Assembly: GCF_016908375.1 (NCBI RefSeq)
Contig: NZ_JAFBDS010000012.1
Location: 18,814-82,813, forward strand
DNA from: Amphibacillus cookii
GTDB taxonomy: Bacteria > Bacillota > Bacilli > Bacillales > Amphibacillaceae
DNA: 64,000 bases
Direction of reading: 5' to 3'
In this document: in pieces, positions 1 to 7,921 of the stretch
Position numbering within the stretch: the stretch's first letter is position 1
Layout of the letters: each line of letters opens with the position of its first letter
Position numbers and translations under genes: made by a program
Notes under the pieces: generated by a model
What the model was told of the DNA's origin: nothing
Databases searched by the model: none
Seen by the model: only the letters and a program-made list of their open reading frames with translations

Positions 1-140
1 AATGGACATGTTTACCAATTAAATACAGAGTATCTTTTAGAATTTGCGACCATAATCGATTATTCATTGGTATTTTTCAGCTGTGTATATTAGAGGCGAA
101 AATTTGAAAACAAATCATTTATATTCGTTTTTTTTCTGAT

Positions 141-169
141 TTGTAAGCAACAAATTTTCCCCGTATCAT
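141..169 (+). promoter_or_regulatory. Candidate sigma-A promoter for ehuBCDA
   Basis: TTGTAA (141-146) and TATCAT (164-169) are separated by 17 nt. The leader that follows carries two hairpins: AACCTTAAA/TTTAAGGTT around 189-208, and TTGGTGGT/ACTACCAA at 220-249. It then ends in the strong AGGAGG ribosome site at 286-291. No other gene is visible in positions 1-299. The promoter is inferred from consensus only. Confidence 0.4.
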
Positions 170-299
170 TATATACGTACATCTCGTAACCTTAAAAATT
201 TAAGGTTTTAAAAACGGAATTGGTGGTAAAGAAGAAAAAGAACTACCAAATAGAGAAGACAAAATATTTGTTTTCCAATTAAATTAGGAGGGTTTTTTC

Positions 300-1196
300 T
301 TGAAAACTTTAGTAAAAACTTTACTATTTGCTGCATTTGTTCTGGTTTTAGCGGCATGTGGAAATGGTAATGGAGATAATGGTGAAACAACAGAAGGTGG
401 CGAAGGCCGATTAGAAGAACTTCAAGAAGCAGGTACTGTCACAATCGGTTTCTCTAATGAAGCTCCTTACGCCTATGAAGAAGACGGCGAATTAAAAGGT
501 GCAGCTGTTGACATTGCAACTGCTGTCTTTAACGAATTAGGTATTGACAATGTAGAAGGTCAATTAGCTGAATGGGGACAATTAATTCCTGGTGTGCAAG
601 CTGGACAATTTGATGCCATTACAGCTGGTATGGCTATTACACCTGATCGTGCTGAAAATGCATTATTCGGTGAGCCTGAAATGGTGTATGGTGAAGGTCT
701 TGTAGTTGAAGCTGGCAATCCTCAGAACATCTACAGTTTTGAAGATATCGCTAATAACCCAGACATTACCGTCATTGTCATGGAAGGTTCTACTGCTTAT
801 GATTTCCTGCTTGAATCAGGAGTAAGTGAAGATCAAATTGATACCGCGTCTGACATACCGGCAACATTTGCGGCTGTTCAAGCTGGTCGTGCCGATGCTA
901 CAACAGGTACTGAAATGACGATGCGGATGGCATTTGAGTCTGCTGATACGGAAGACTTAGAGATTGTCGAAGACTTTCAACAACCCGAAGATATTGAAGG
1001 TGTACCTAGCTATGGTGCGGCAGCATTCAGCTTAGAAAATGAAGAGCTTCGCGATGCTTATAATGAAGCATTAGCAGATTTAAAAGCAGATGGAACGGTT
1101 CAAGAATTACTAGAGGCTAATGGGTTCCATCCAGAAACAAACTTCCCACCTGAGGAAGTAACTGCAGAAAGTGTTATCAGTGGAGAAGATTACTAG
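300..1196 (+). CDS. ehuB: Ectoine/hydroxyectoine-type ABC transporter substrate-binding lipoprotein EhuB
   Basis: Extracellular solute receptor of a polar amino-acid/ectoine importer. The N-terminus is a lipoprotein signal with lipobox LAAC (Cys about residue 20), followed by a Gly/Asn-rich linker and a family 3 periplasmic-binding fold. Typical strings are GFSNEAPYAY, AITPDRAE and AGRADA. The start is TTG, fixed by AGGAGG at 286-291. It is first in an ehuB-C-D-A gene order, which supports the ehu assignment; a general polar amino-acid (PAAT) receptor is the alternative. Ectoine uptake fits a salt-stress role, but the ligand cannot be proven from sequence. Confidence 0.85.
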   Translation: MKTLVKTLLFAAFVLVLAACGNGNGDNGETTEGGEGRLEELQEAGTVTIGFSNEAPYAYEEDGELKGAAVDIATAVFNELGIDNVEGQLAEWGQLIPGVQAGQFDAITAGMAITPDRAENALFGEPEMVYGEGLVVEAGNPQNIYSFEDIANNPDITVIVMEGSTAYDFLLESGVSEDQIDTASDIPATFAAVQAGRADATTGTEMTMRMAFESADTEDLEIVEDFQQPEDIEGVPSYGAAAFSLENEELRDAYNEALADLKADGTVQELLEANGFHPETNFPPEEVTAESVISGEDY

Positions 1197-1231
1197 AAAA
1201 TTTAATTCGTGAACAATTTTATAAAAACTTA

Positions 1232-1297
1232 ATGAAGACTCCATAGGGTCCGGTTCCCACAAACCTAGGGGACTGGACCATCTTTTTCTGTCTTCAT
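1232..1297 (+). promoter_or_regulatory. Intercistronic hairpin between ehuB and ehuC
   Basis: ATGAAGAC (1232-1239) pairs perfectly with GTCTTCAT (1290-1297). Inside it, GGTCC/GGACC arms extend the helix with G-U pairs. A short T-rich stretch lies on the 3' side. Such hairpins after the receptor gene of ABC operons usually protect the receptor mRNA or attenuate downstream transcription, so the receptor is made in excess. That role is inferred. Confidence 0.5.
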
Positions 1298-1329
1298 AAC
1301 ACTAATAAAGATAAAAGGAGTGAACAAAT

Positions 1330-1989
1330 TTGAATCCTATAACAGATATTGCACCGCAACTATTCCGCGGTTTTGGTACAACAGTGACAATTTTAATTGC
1401 CTCAGCTATTTTTTCTTATATAATGGCATTTATCGCTGGCCTCTGTCGTCTTTCAAAAAATACTTTTCTTCGTAAGTTTACTGGTTTATACATTGAAATA
1501 TTTCGCGGAACTTCTCTAATCGTGCAACTGTTCTGGCTATATTATGCAATTCCAATTTTATTCGATATCGACCTTCCGTCTAACTGGATCATTGGCGTTA
1601 TTGCAATCGGATTAAATTATGGTGCTTACTTATCTGAGGTTGTGAGAGGCTCAATTTTATCAATAGCTCCCGGGCAATCAGAGGCGGCAACAGCATTAAA
1701 TATGTCAAGCTTCCAACGCATGCGTTTTGTTATTTTTCCACAAGCTATTCGGATGATGATGCCTGAATTTGGGAATTATACCATTCAAATGCTCAAAGGG
1801 ACGGCACTCGTATCACTAATTGGATTGCGTGATGTTTTTTATTATGGAGATATTATGCGCAGTACAAACTTAGCTCATGCCCCCCTCATTTATGTAGTTG
1901 TGCTTATCTTTTATTTCATTCTTGCATTACCTTTAATTTTCCTTACTAGAAAAGCTGAAAGTATCGCTAAGAAAGGGGTGGCAAATTAA
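1330..1989 (+). CDS. ehuC: Ectoine/amino-acid ABC transporter permease EhuC
   Basis: Integral membrane permease of the His/Glu/Gln family (219 aa). About five transmembrane segments are visible. The conserved EAA loop in the C-terminal half has the pattern SEAATALNMSSFQRMRFVIF followed by PQA. The start is TTG with AAAGGAG about 8 nt upstream. The stop overlaps the first base of ehuD, so the two permeases are translationally coupled. It probably forms a heterodimeric channel with EhuD. Confidence 0.82.
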   Translation: MNPITDIAPQLFRGFGTTVTILIASAIFSYIMAFIAGLCRLSKNTFLRKFTGLYIEIFRGTSLIVQLFWLYYAIPILFDIDLPSNWIIGVIAIGLNYGAYLSEVVRGSILSIAPGQSEAATALNMSSFQRMRFVIFPQAIRMMMPEFGNYTIQMLKGTALVSLIGLRDVFYYGDIMRSTNLAHAPLIYVVVLIFYFILALPLIFLTRKAESIAKKGVAN

Positions 1990-2708
1990 TGAACGGAAAT
2001 TATTGGAGTTGGGAGCGTTTTTCAGAAGCCTTTCCTTACGTATTAGAAGGTTTAACAACAACGGTAGGTGTTACAATTTCAACCTTTATTTTTGCGATGA
2101 TATTTGGCTTTGTTTGGCTATTTTTACGACGCATACCTTTGCGTCCAGTAAATTGGACGGTCACTTGGATTATGGAATTTATTCGCTCTACACCACCTAT
2201 CATTCAATTGTTTTTTTTGTATAATGCTTGGCCAGTTGTTCCATACGTTGGCGTTACACTTAGTCCATTTGCTTGTGCTGTTATCGGTCTTGGCGTCCAT
2301 TTTAGTACTTACATTGGTGAGATTTATCGTTCCGGAATTGAGAGTGTCGGAAAAGGACAATGGGAGGCTTCAACCGCTTTAAACTTATCACTGTCAGATA
2401 AGTGGCGTCACATTATATTGCCTCAAGCAATTCCACCAACCATTCCAATGCTCGGTAATTATTTTATTATTTTGTTTAAAGAGGTTCCGATTACTGCGAC
2501 AATCAGTGTTCAAGGTATTTTATATATGGCAAACACCTTTGGTTCACAAAACTGGGCTTACATCGAAGCCCTTACGATCGTTGGGTTAATCCTATTGGTA
2601 TTAAGCTATCCCTCAGCTGTATTGATCCGAAAGCTAGAGGTGAAGATGAACACACGCTTTGATAAAAATGCAGAAATTAAAGAAATTAATAAAGGAGTGA
2701 CGTCATAA
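1989..2708 (+). CDS. ehuD: Ectoine/amino-acid ABC transporter permease EhuD
   Basis: Second permease of the importer (239 aa), paralogous to the preceding gene. It has hydrophobic segments throughout and an EAA loop (GQWEASTALNLSLSDKWRHI, then LPQAIP) that contacts the ATPase. It overlaps both neighbours by one base, the mark of a tightly coupled operon. The substrate is assigned from gene order and family resemblance rather than from diagnostic residues. Confidence 0.82.
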   Translation: MNGNYWSWERFSEAFPYVLEGLTTTVGVTISTFIFAMIFGFVWLFLRRIPLRPVNWTVTWIMEFIRSTPPIIQLFFLYNAWPVVPYVGVTLSPFACAVIGLGVHFSTYIGEIYRSGIESVGKGQWEASTALNLSLSDKWRHIILPQAIPPTIPMLGNYFIILFKEVPITATISVQGILYMANTFGSQNWAYIEALTIVGLILLVLSYPSAVLIRKLEVKMNTRFDKNAEIKEINKGVTS

Positions 2709-3478
2709 TGGCAGAACCGATTGTACGTTATCAGGATGTTCATAAATCATTTGGTGATGTTGAAGTTTTAAAAGGGATTGATTTAGATATATTTCCAGCA
2801 GAGAAAGTGGCCATTATTGGACCTAGTGGCTCAGGTAAAACAACGATCATCCGTATGTTAATGACGTTAGAAGAGCCAACGTCTGGTGACATTATCGTTG
2901 ATGGTACAAACCTTTGGAAGATGGAGAAAAACGGTAGAATGACAGAAGCTAACGAAAAACATTTGCGTTCAGTACGAGGAGATATCGGGATGGTGTTTCA
3001 GCATTTCAATCTGTTTCCACATATGACCATTCTAGAAAACTGTATGACTGCTCCCATCCGTGTCAAGGGTGAGGATAAACAAGAGGTTGAACAACGCTCA
3101 ATTGAAATGCTTGAACGCGTTGGGTTAGGTGACAAGATTCATAATTACCCGAGTCAGTTATCGGGTGGTCAAAAGCAACGTGTAGCTATGGCACGTGCAC
3201 TTGTAATGCGCCCAAAAATCATGTTATTTGATGAAGTCACGTCAGCGCTCGATCCAGAACTTGTCGGCGAAGTGCTTGAAGTCATTCGTGACATTGCTAA
3301 AAATGATGATATGGCAATGGTCCTTGTTACACACGAAATGGATTTCGCATTAGATATCGCAGACAAAGTATTGTTTCTAGACGAAGGTGTCATCGCCGAA
3401 CAAGGATCTGCATCAGACGTGATTGAACACTCTCAAAACGAACGCTTACAAGAATTTTTAAGTCGCTTTAGAGGCTAA
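2708..3478 (+). CDS. ehuA: Ectoine/amino-acid ABC transporter ATP-binding protein EhuA
   Basis: Cytoplasmic ATPase of the importer (256 aa). Walker A GPSGSGKT is at about residues 38-45, followed by the Q-loop FQHFNLFPHMT, signature LSGGQKQR, Walker B IMLFDE and H-loop VTHEM. The insert around LWKMEKNGRM between Walker A and the Q-loop is typical of EhuA-like ATPases compared with shorter GlnQ proteins. It is the last gene of the operon. No convincing plus-strand terminator was found directly behind it. Confidence 0.85.
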   Translation: MAEPIVRYQDVHKSFGDVEVLKGIDLDIFPAEKVAIIGPSGSGKTTIIRMLMTLEEPTSGDIIVDGTNLWKMEKNGRMTEANEKHLRSVRGDIGMVFQHFNLFPHMTILENCMTAPIRVKGEDKQEVEQRSIEMLERVGLGDKIHNYPSQLSGGQKQRVAMARALVMRPKIMLFDEVTSALDPELVGEVLEVIRDIAKNDDMAMVLVTHEMDFALDIADKVLFLDEGVIAEQGSASDVIEHSQNERLQEFLSRFRG

Positions 3479-3573
3479 GCAGACTAGGCTAAATTTAGCA
3501 ATAGCAAGTACAGTACTTTCGTTTATCTGTTATGCACAGTTAAGTATATTTTTTGTACATCTAAAAAAAGACA

Positions 3574-3595
3574 GGCACTATTTTTGAATAGTGCC
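3574..3595 (-). terminator. Rho-independent terminator of the small membrane-protein gene
   Basis: A 9-bp stem, GGCACTATT (3574-3582) with AATAGTGCC (3587-3595), closes a 4-nt loop. On the minus strand it is followed by a run of seven T (complement of 3563-3569). It overlaps the stop region of the minus-strand gene. Confidence 0.8.
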
Positions 3596-3844
3596 CCTCT
3601 CTCTCCATTTGATATATCCAGAAATGATCTGATAAAAACAGATAATATAAGTTGCTAGAAAAATTATTGATAAAGTAAATACCCACTCTCTTTCTTGAAT
3701 GAGAAAGATTGAAAGAGGGATTAGAATTAATACTGTCATAAATGCATTAAACAAATCTATGTGTTCCCTTTTTTTGAAGATAACAGAAATTAAACTTCTA
3801 ACCAATATTAAAGATATGAAAATAGTAAAAAAAATATTATCCAA
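3578..3844 (-). CDS. Small three-helix membrane protein of unknown function
   Basis: About 88 residues with three hydrophobic segments (IFFTIFISLILV, FMTVLILIPLSIFLI, TLSIIFLATYIICFY) and short charged loops, so an integral membrane protein. I do not recognise the family. An in-frame ATG lies at 3862, but the only good ribosome site (AAGGAG) is downstream of it and is correctly spaced for the TTG at 3844, so I place the start there. It is monocistronic with its own terminator, and its promoter (TATAAT, complement of 3876-3881) overlaps a divergent plus-strand promoter. Confidence 0.6.
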   Translation of the reverse strand: MDNIFFTIFISLILVRSLISVIFKKREHIDLFNAFMTVLILIPLSIFLIQEREWVFTLSIIFLATYIICFYQIISGYIKWRERGTIQK

Positions 3845-3855
3845 AAAAACACTCC

Positions 3856-3883
3856 TTAACATTATTTTCTAGTTTATTATACT
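3856..3883 (+). promoter_or_regulatory. Promoter overlapping a divergent promoter
   Basis: Plus strand: TTAACA (3856-3861), 16-nt spacer, TATACT (3878-3883). Minus strand: TATAAT is the complement of 3876-3881 and serves the small membrane-protein gene. The two -10 elements share bases, so polymerase binding should be mutually exclusive. Confidence 0.45.
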
Positions 3884-3889
3884 CCAATT

Positions 3890-4008
3890 GTAAAAGCAAT
3901 TAAATCAGAACGTATGCTCTGATTCTAGAGGTGGTCACAATGGAATCTGATGTAATTAATGTATTGGGTAATTCGGCTACCTTTATGGAAGGTGGCTTAT
4001 TTTTTTGT
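3890..4008 (+). ncRNA. Candidate small transcript of about 120 nt
   Basis: This unit begins just after a promoter (TATACT at 3878-3883). It has a 5' hairpin AATCAGA/TCTGATT (3903-3924) and ends in an intrinsic terminator: GCTACCTT (3976-3983) with AAGGTGGC (3989-3996), then a T-rich tail. A 25-codon ORF with a good GAGGTGG site starts at 3940, but it runs through the terminator stem to 4017. It could therefore be a regulatory RNA, a leader peptide or a decayed toxin gene. It lies upstream of the ABC exporter at 4308. Confidence 0.35.
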
Positions 4009-4040
4009 GTTGATTAAAGTAATTACTGCTACAATCAAAC

Positions 4041-4169
4041 AAAGCTTCAATCATTGGTCTGTTTAGAACTTCGACCACTGATTGTTAATTGAATGATCAG
4101 GACATGAGTGACCATCTAAATTGATTGACCTCTTGCGGTGCGGTTGACGGACGGTTATCCGTGATAAAA
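4041..4169 (+). repeat. Family A structured repeat, copy 1
   Basis: This copy carries the family landmarks in order: CTTCAATCA at the left, CCACTGATTGTTAATTGA (right arm of hairpin 1), ATCAGGACAT, and the right end GACGGACGGTTATC followed by GTGATAAAA. The central part is diverged. It fills the gap upstream of the ABC exporter operon. Confidence 0.7.
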
Positions 4170-4307
4170 CAACCCGATTCACACAAACTCACTCAGGTTT
4201 CCCTCATGTTGTGAATTTAGATATCTTCAATTATTCCGTAATTTTACGCATCTTTTTTCTTTTAAACTCGTCTTGATAGATGAGACTAAAAATGGAGGAT
4301 GTACAAT

Positions 4308-4997
4308 ATGATAACTATTAAACACTTATCCCATCATTTTGTAATGGGAAAGAAAGGGGAAACAAAACTCCCTGTATTACATGACCTTTCTTTTTCCGTC
4401 AACAAGGGGGAGGTCGTTTCAATTATTGGACGAAGCGGGTCCGGTAAATCGACGTTACTTAACTTAATTAGTGGCTTTATTCATCCAACTTCAGGAGAAA
4501 TTACTATTAACGGCACTGATGTTACTGGTTTTTCAGAAGCGGAATTTGCCGATTTCCGTTTAAATCAAATTGGCTTTATCTTTCAAAATTTTCAATTGAT
4601 TCCAAGTATGACCGCCTATCAAAATATTGAATTACCACTCATTTTGAAAGGGATCAATGAAAATGAACGAAAAAAAATAACTGAACAAACATTGGAGCGT
4701 GTCGGGTTAAGTCAATACCCAAACCACTACCCTGGTGAGTTGTCAGGCGGACAACAGCAGCGTGTAAGTATTGCCCGTGCACTTGTATTGAACCCTCCGA
4801 TCATTCTAGCAGACGAACCAACTGGGAGCTTGGATAGCGAAACAGAAGCCAGTTTACTAGAATTTATTCGACAACTTAACCAAGATCTCAATATCACCTT
4901 TCTTATTATTACACATGATCAAGAAGTTGCTCGTATTGGTTCAAGGACGCTTGAGATTCAAGATGGTCATTTAATCAAAGGGGGCAATAGTCGATGA
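4308..4997 (+). CDS. ABC transporter ATP-binding protein, MacB/LolD family
   Basis: Cytoplasmic ATPase of an FtsX-type exporter (about 229 aa). It has Walker A GRSGSGKS, Q-loop FQNFQLIPSMTAYQN, signature LSGGQQQR, Walker B IILADEPTGSLD and H-loop ITHD. The DEPTGSLD motif is characteristic of the MacB/LolD/BceA group. An in-frame ATG at 4299 directly abuts the GGAGG site, so the ATG at 4308 (9-nt spacing) is the likely start. The stop overlaps the permease start (ATGA). The substrate is unknown; antimicrobial-peptide or lipoprotein traffic is typical for the group. Confidence 0.85.
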   Translation: MITIKHLSHHFVMGKKGETKLPVLHDLSFSVNKGEVVSIIGRSGSGKSTLLNLISGFIHPTSGEITINGTDVTGFSEAEFADFRLNQIGFIFQNFQLIPSMTAYQNIELPLILKGINENERKKITEQTLERVGLSQYPNHYPGELSGGQQQRVSIARALVLNPPIILADEPTGSLDSETEASLLEFIRQLNQDLNITFLIITHDQEVARIGSRTLEIQDGHLIKGGNSR

Positions 4998-6337
4998 ATT
5001 TCAAAGATAAATGGCGCTTCGTTCAACAAAATTTAAAGAAAAATAGAGTGCGGATTTTTATGACTGTATTAGCTACTGCTATGGGGACAACATTTCTGAT
5101 TGTTCTTGCATCAGTAGGGTTTGGTCTTCACGACACTTTATTGAAAGATATTATGGAGCAAGATAATTTAAATGAAGTATCGATATATGGTTATGAAAAT
5201 GAAAAGGGTGAGCATCAATATATTACCGATCAACACATTGAGCATTTTGAATCACTAAACAATGTTAAAACCGTCAGACGTATGAATTACCTTGGGCAGG
5301 CACCCAATTACCAGGTTGATAACTTTGAAGCAACAGCAGAAACAAGAAGTGTTTACTTTCCAGCAGAACAACAAGCTGGTATGGCTTTAGCGGAAGGGAC
5401 CTTTCCCACTCAAGCTAACCAAGTTGTCGTTGGTTATCATTTTGCTGACGAGCTAATTCCTCAAGACGTTGATTATGATGATCTTTATACTGATGATGAA
5501 GTAAGAAAAGAAGAAACCCTCTTTTCAGAAAATATTATAGGTAAAACCCTAACATTTGATATAGAGAAGTTTGATGAAAATGACGATGTAGAAACAACAA
5601 CATTTGAAGTTGAAGTGGTCGGCATTGTTGAAGAGCCTGTTCAACGGGGGTGGGACGATTCAAATGTATACATCACTGACATGCTTTTAAATGAGATTGC
5701 AGCTTTTACAGGAACTCATACCGGAAGTCCGTATCCTGTTGATGATATTGAGGATACACCGACAGAGAAAAGTTATGATAATGTTTACCTTCATACACAT
5801 ACATTAGAGCAAGTTCAAGATTTAACGACCCAATTAACTGATGAAGGCTATTATACCTATTCAGTCGCTACCGAAATGAAACAATTGAATATGCTATTCA
5901 CCATCGCAAAAGCGGGGCTTATTTTCATTGGGACTATCGCTATTCTTATTGCATCAATTGGCATTTACAATACCATGACGATGGCGGTCACAGAACGTGC
6001 TCCAGATATCGGTATTATGAAAGCCATTGGAGCTAACCCAAGAACAATTAAGCAAATCTTTCTATTAGAAAGTAGTTATATCGGACTTTTAGGTGCTTTA
6101 ATTGGCACTGCTGTTGCTTATTTAATCAGTTTTGCCGTTAACTTAGGATTACCTCTTATTCTAGAGGCTGTCTTTGAAGAGGAATTGCCCGAAGGCTTTC
6201 AGTTCTCAAGTATCCCTCTACGTTTATTGTTTGTTGCTGTAGCTATTTGTTTAATTGTTACCATCATTTCTGGTTCTCGACCAGCCAAAAAAGCAACACA
6301 AATCGATGTATTACAAGCAATGAAACGTGAAATTTAA
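4994..6337 (+). CDS. FtsX-like ABC transporter permease, MacB type
   Basis: The 447-residue partner of the preceding ATPase. One transmembrane helix near residues 20-42 leads into an extracytoplasmic domain of about 250 residues, followed by three helices near 300-325, 350-385 and 405-430. This is the MacB-type four-helix layout. The motif GIMKAIGANPRTI between the second and third helices is the FtsX cytoplasmic coupling region. The acidic external domain is consistent with a halotolerant host. Confidence 0.85.
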   Translation: MNFKDKWRFVQQNLKKNRVRIFMTVLATAMGTTFLIVLASVGFGLHDTLLKDIMEQDNLNEVSIYGYENEKGEHQYITDQHIEHFESLNNVKTVRRMNYLGQAPNYQVDNFEATAETRSVYFPAEQQAGMALAEGTFPTQANQVVVGYHFADELIPQDVDYDDLYTDDEVRKEETLFSENIIGKTLTFDIEKFDENDDVETTTFEVEVVGIVEEPVQRGWDDSNVYITDMLLNEIAAFTGTHTGSPYPVDDIEDTPTEKSYDNVYLHTHTLEQVQDLTTQLTDEGYYTYSVATEMKQLNMLFTIAKAGLIFIGTIAILIASIGIYNTMTMAVTERAPDIGIMKAIGANPRTIKQIFLLESSYIGLLGALIGTAVAYLISFAVNLGLPLILEAVFEEELPEGFQFSSIPLRLLFVAVAICLIVTIISGSRPAKKATQIDVLQAMKREI

Positions 6338-6427
6338 CTTATTTGTTTCGATAATTGTTGGTAGATTATTAAGACGATATTTGTAGAAAATAAAACGATG
6401 ACTAAAACCGAAAATAATTCACCATTT

Positions 6428-6452
6428 ATCGGAGCAGGATAGCTGCTCCGAT
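6428..6452 (+). terminator. Hairpin behind the exporter operon, possible terminator
   Basis: A 10-bp perfect stem, ATCGGAGCAG (6428-6437) with CTGCTCCGAT (6443-6452), has a 5-nt loop. The downstream sequence (CTTTCGGTTAT) is only weakly T-rich, so termination is uncertain. The rest of the 6338-6969 gap holds a family A repeat and no supported gene. Confidence 0.5.
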
Positions 6453-6549
6453 CTTTCGGTTATATGATAAATAGATTTGGTGAATAGAAACGTAACGAAA
6501 CTATCTTTAATGATACTTAAACTCATAGTCGATCTATTTTAAAGTAAAT

Positions 6550-6685
6550 AAATGAACCTTCAGTCAGTAGATGTTTTCGTTTTCCTACCATTTGTTAGTT
6601 AATCAGGCCGTTAGCTTCTGTTTAGATAGGCGTTCTCCACTCTCTATGCTGAGATAAATCGTCTACGGACGGCTATCTGTGATAA
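6550..6685 (+). repeat. Family A structured repeat, copy 2
   Basis: Left end AAATGAACCTTCAGTCAG, loop TTTTCGTTTTCC, middle GTTAATCAGGCCGTTAGC, and right end TACGGACGGCTATCTGTGAT then AA. It is in plus orientation, upstream of the DUF1672 lipoprotein gene. Confidence 0.75.
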
Positions 6686-6969
6686 CTTTTCTGTCCCATC
6701 TCCATTAAATCTGTTTGCTATTCCAACCCGAAAAAACTTCTTTTGTTTATCCGAGCTATTATACCTACACCTAGTACTTGCCCTATGCTTTTATACCTAT
6801 AAAGAGAGGCTTTTATTATTGGCTTTAAAACAAAAGCCACCCTTCTTATTTCCTGTTTTTTAGTTTCTTGCATTTTATTGTAAAGAAATGCTTAACAATG
6901 ATTGGACTTACCGTTAAACTAATTAAAGAAACGAAAACGAATAGATATAGGCGAACGAGGGTGAAAATC

Positions 6970-7896
6970 ATGATCAAAAAATATTTTTTAACCATAAGTT
7001 TATCTTTGATATTGGTATTAGGAGGGTGTATGGCGATGAATGAAAATAACAGTAGTAATGAAGAAACGGGCGATTACACCACAGGTGATGCCTTTGATGA
7101 TCGATATGTCAGTGTCAATGACTACACCGGTGAAGGCTATGACCTTGTCAATGGCGAGAAGATGGATGTGATTGCTAATGAGAAATTTGCAGAAATCGAA
7201 GAAGCGATGAAGGCCTTTTTTCTTGAAGAATATAAAATAGATGTGATTGTCCATAACGTCGTTGGTAACGTGGACGGGGCAACCGTGTTTGTCGAATCGG
7301 TCGGAGAGCCTCACTTCCACACCTATGCGATGATCGGGATTGATAGGCAAGATGAGGAAATCATACCGGATAGTATTTGGACACAGTCGAGTCAAGTCGA
7401 GCAAAGTTTATTTGGCGGTTTACTAGCGATGATCATGGATGAGGAGTTCGCGGTACTGGATGATTTTGTTGAAGAGCTTGCCGATAAACATCCCATAGTA
7501 GGCTGGCGTCAAGAAGCGATCAACAATGTCGGGTCAACAGGCTATACGACGCCCTATTACTTTATCCAACCGATGACTTTACGAGATGAAATGGAAGAAA
7601 TCAATGACCTATACTTTAAAAATCCTAACATTAGTGCTGACGAGCTTAAAAGTGTGTTTGATAAAGACGCATACAACGCCAACTATTTAAGGATTTCAAT
7701 ACAAGTTTATATGGACGAAGCAGACAGTCAACCAATTGAAGCCCTTTTTGATGAAATCGTCCAAGAATTTAAAGCATTAGAGGGTTTACCAAGGGGAAAC
7801 TATTCGATTTCTTTACATGATAATTATGTGAATAAATTATCTGCTAGTGGAAATCAAGATAATTCATTGAACACAAGAGATCTTATCAAGGAATAG
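6970..7896 (+). CDS. tilA: DUF1672 lipoprotein, likely TilA-type immunity protein
   Basis: A 308-residue lipoprotein: the signal helix ends in lipobox LGGC (Cys20), followed by a Ser/Asn/Glu linker. The body matches my recollection of the staphylococcal DUF1672 family (YTGEGY, VHNVVGNVDGATVFVESVGE, GGLLAMI, LPRGNYSI). In Staphylococcus, DUF1672 proteins such as TilA neutralise the type VII-secreted lipase TslA, and the next gene here is a TslA-like lipase. An upstream in-frame start at 6868 would put 34 residues before the signal peptide, so I use the ATG at 6970. It presumably sits outside the membrane and blocks lipase activity. Confidence 0.75.
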   Translation: MIKKYFLTISLSLILVLGGCMAMNENNSSNEETGDYTTGDAFDDRYVSVNDYTGEGYDLVNGEKMDVIANEKFAEIEEAMKAFFLEEYKIDVIVHNVVGNVDGATVFVESVGEPHFHTYAMIGIDRQDEEIIPDSIWTQSSQVEQSLFGGLLAMIMDEEFAVLDDFVEELADKHPIVGWRQEAINNVGSTGYTTPYYFIQPMTLRDEMEEINDLYFKNPNISADELKSVFDKDAYNANYLRISIQVYMDEADSQPIEALFDEIVQEFKALEGLPRGNYSISLHDNYVNKLSASGNQDNSLNTRDLIKE

Positions 7897-7921
7897 AGGA
7901 GTAAAACCAGCGGCGGTAAAA

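Noticed and set aside
3940..4017. 25-codon ORF (MESDVINVLG...) with a good ribosome site
   Set aside because: The terminator stem of the candidate small transcript lies inside it. I therefore list the region as a candidate RNA rather than a coding gene.
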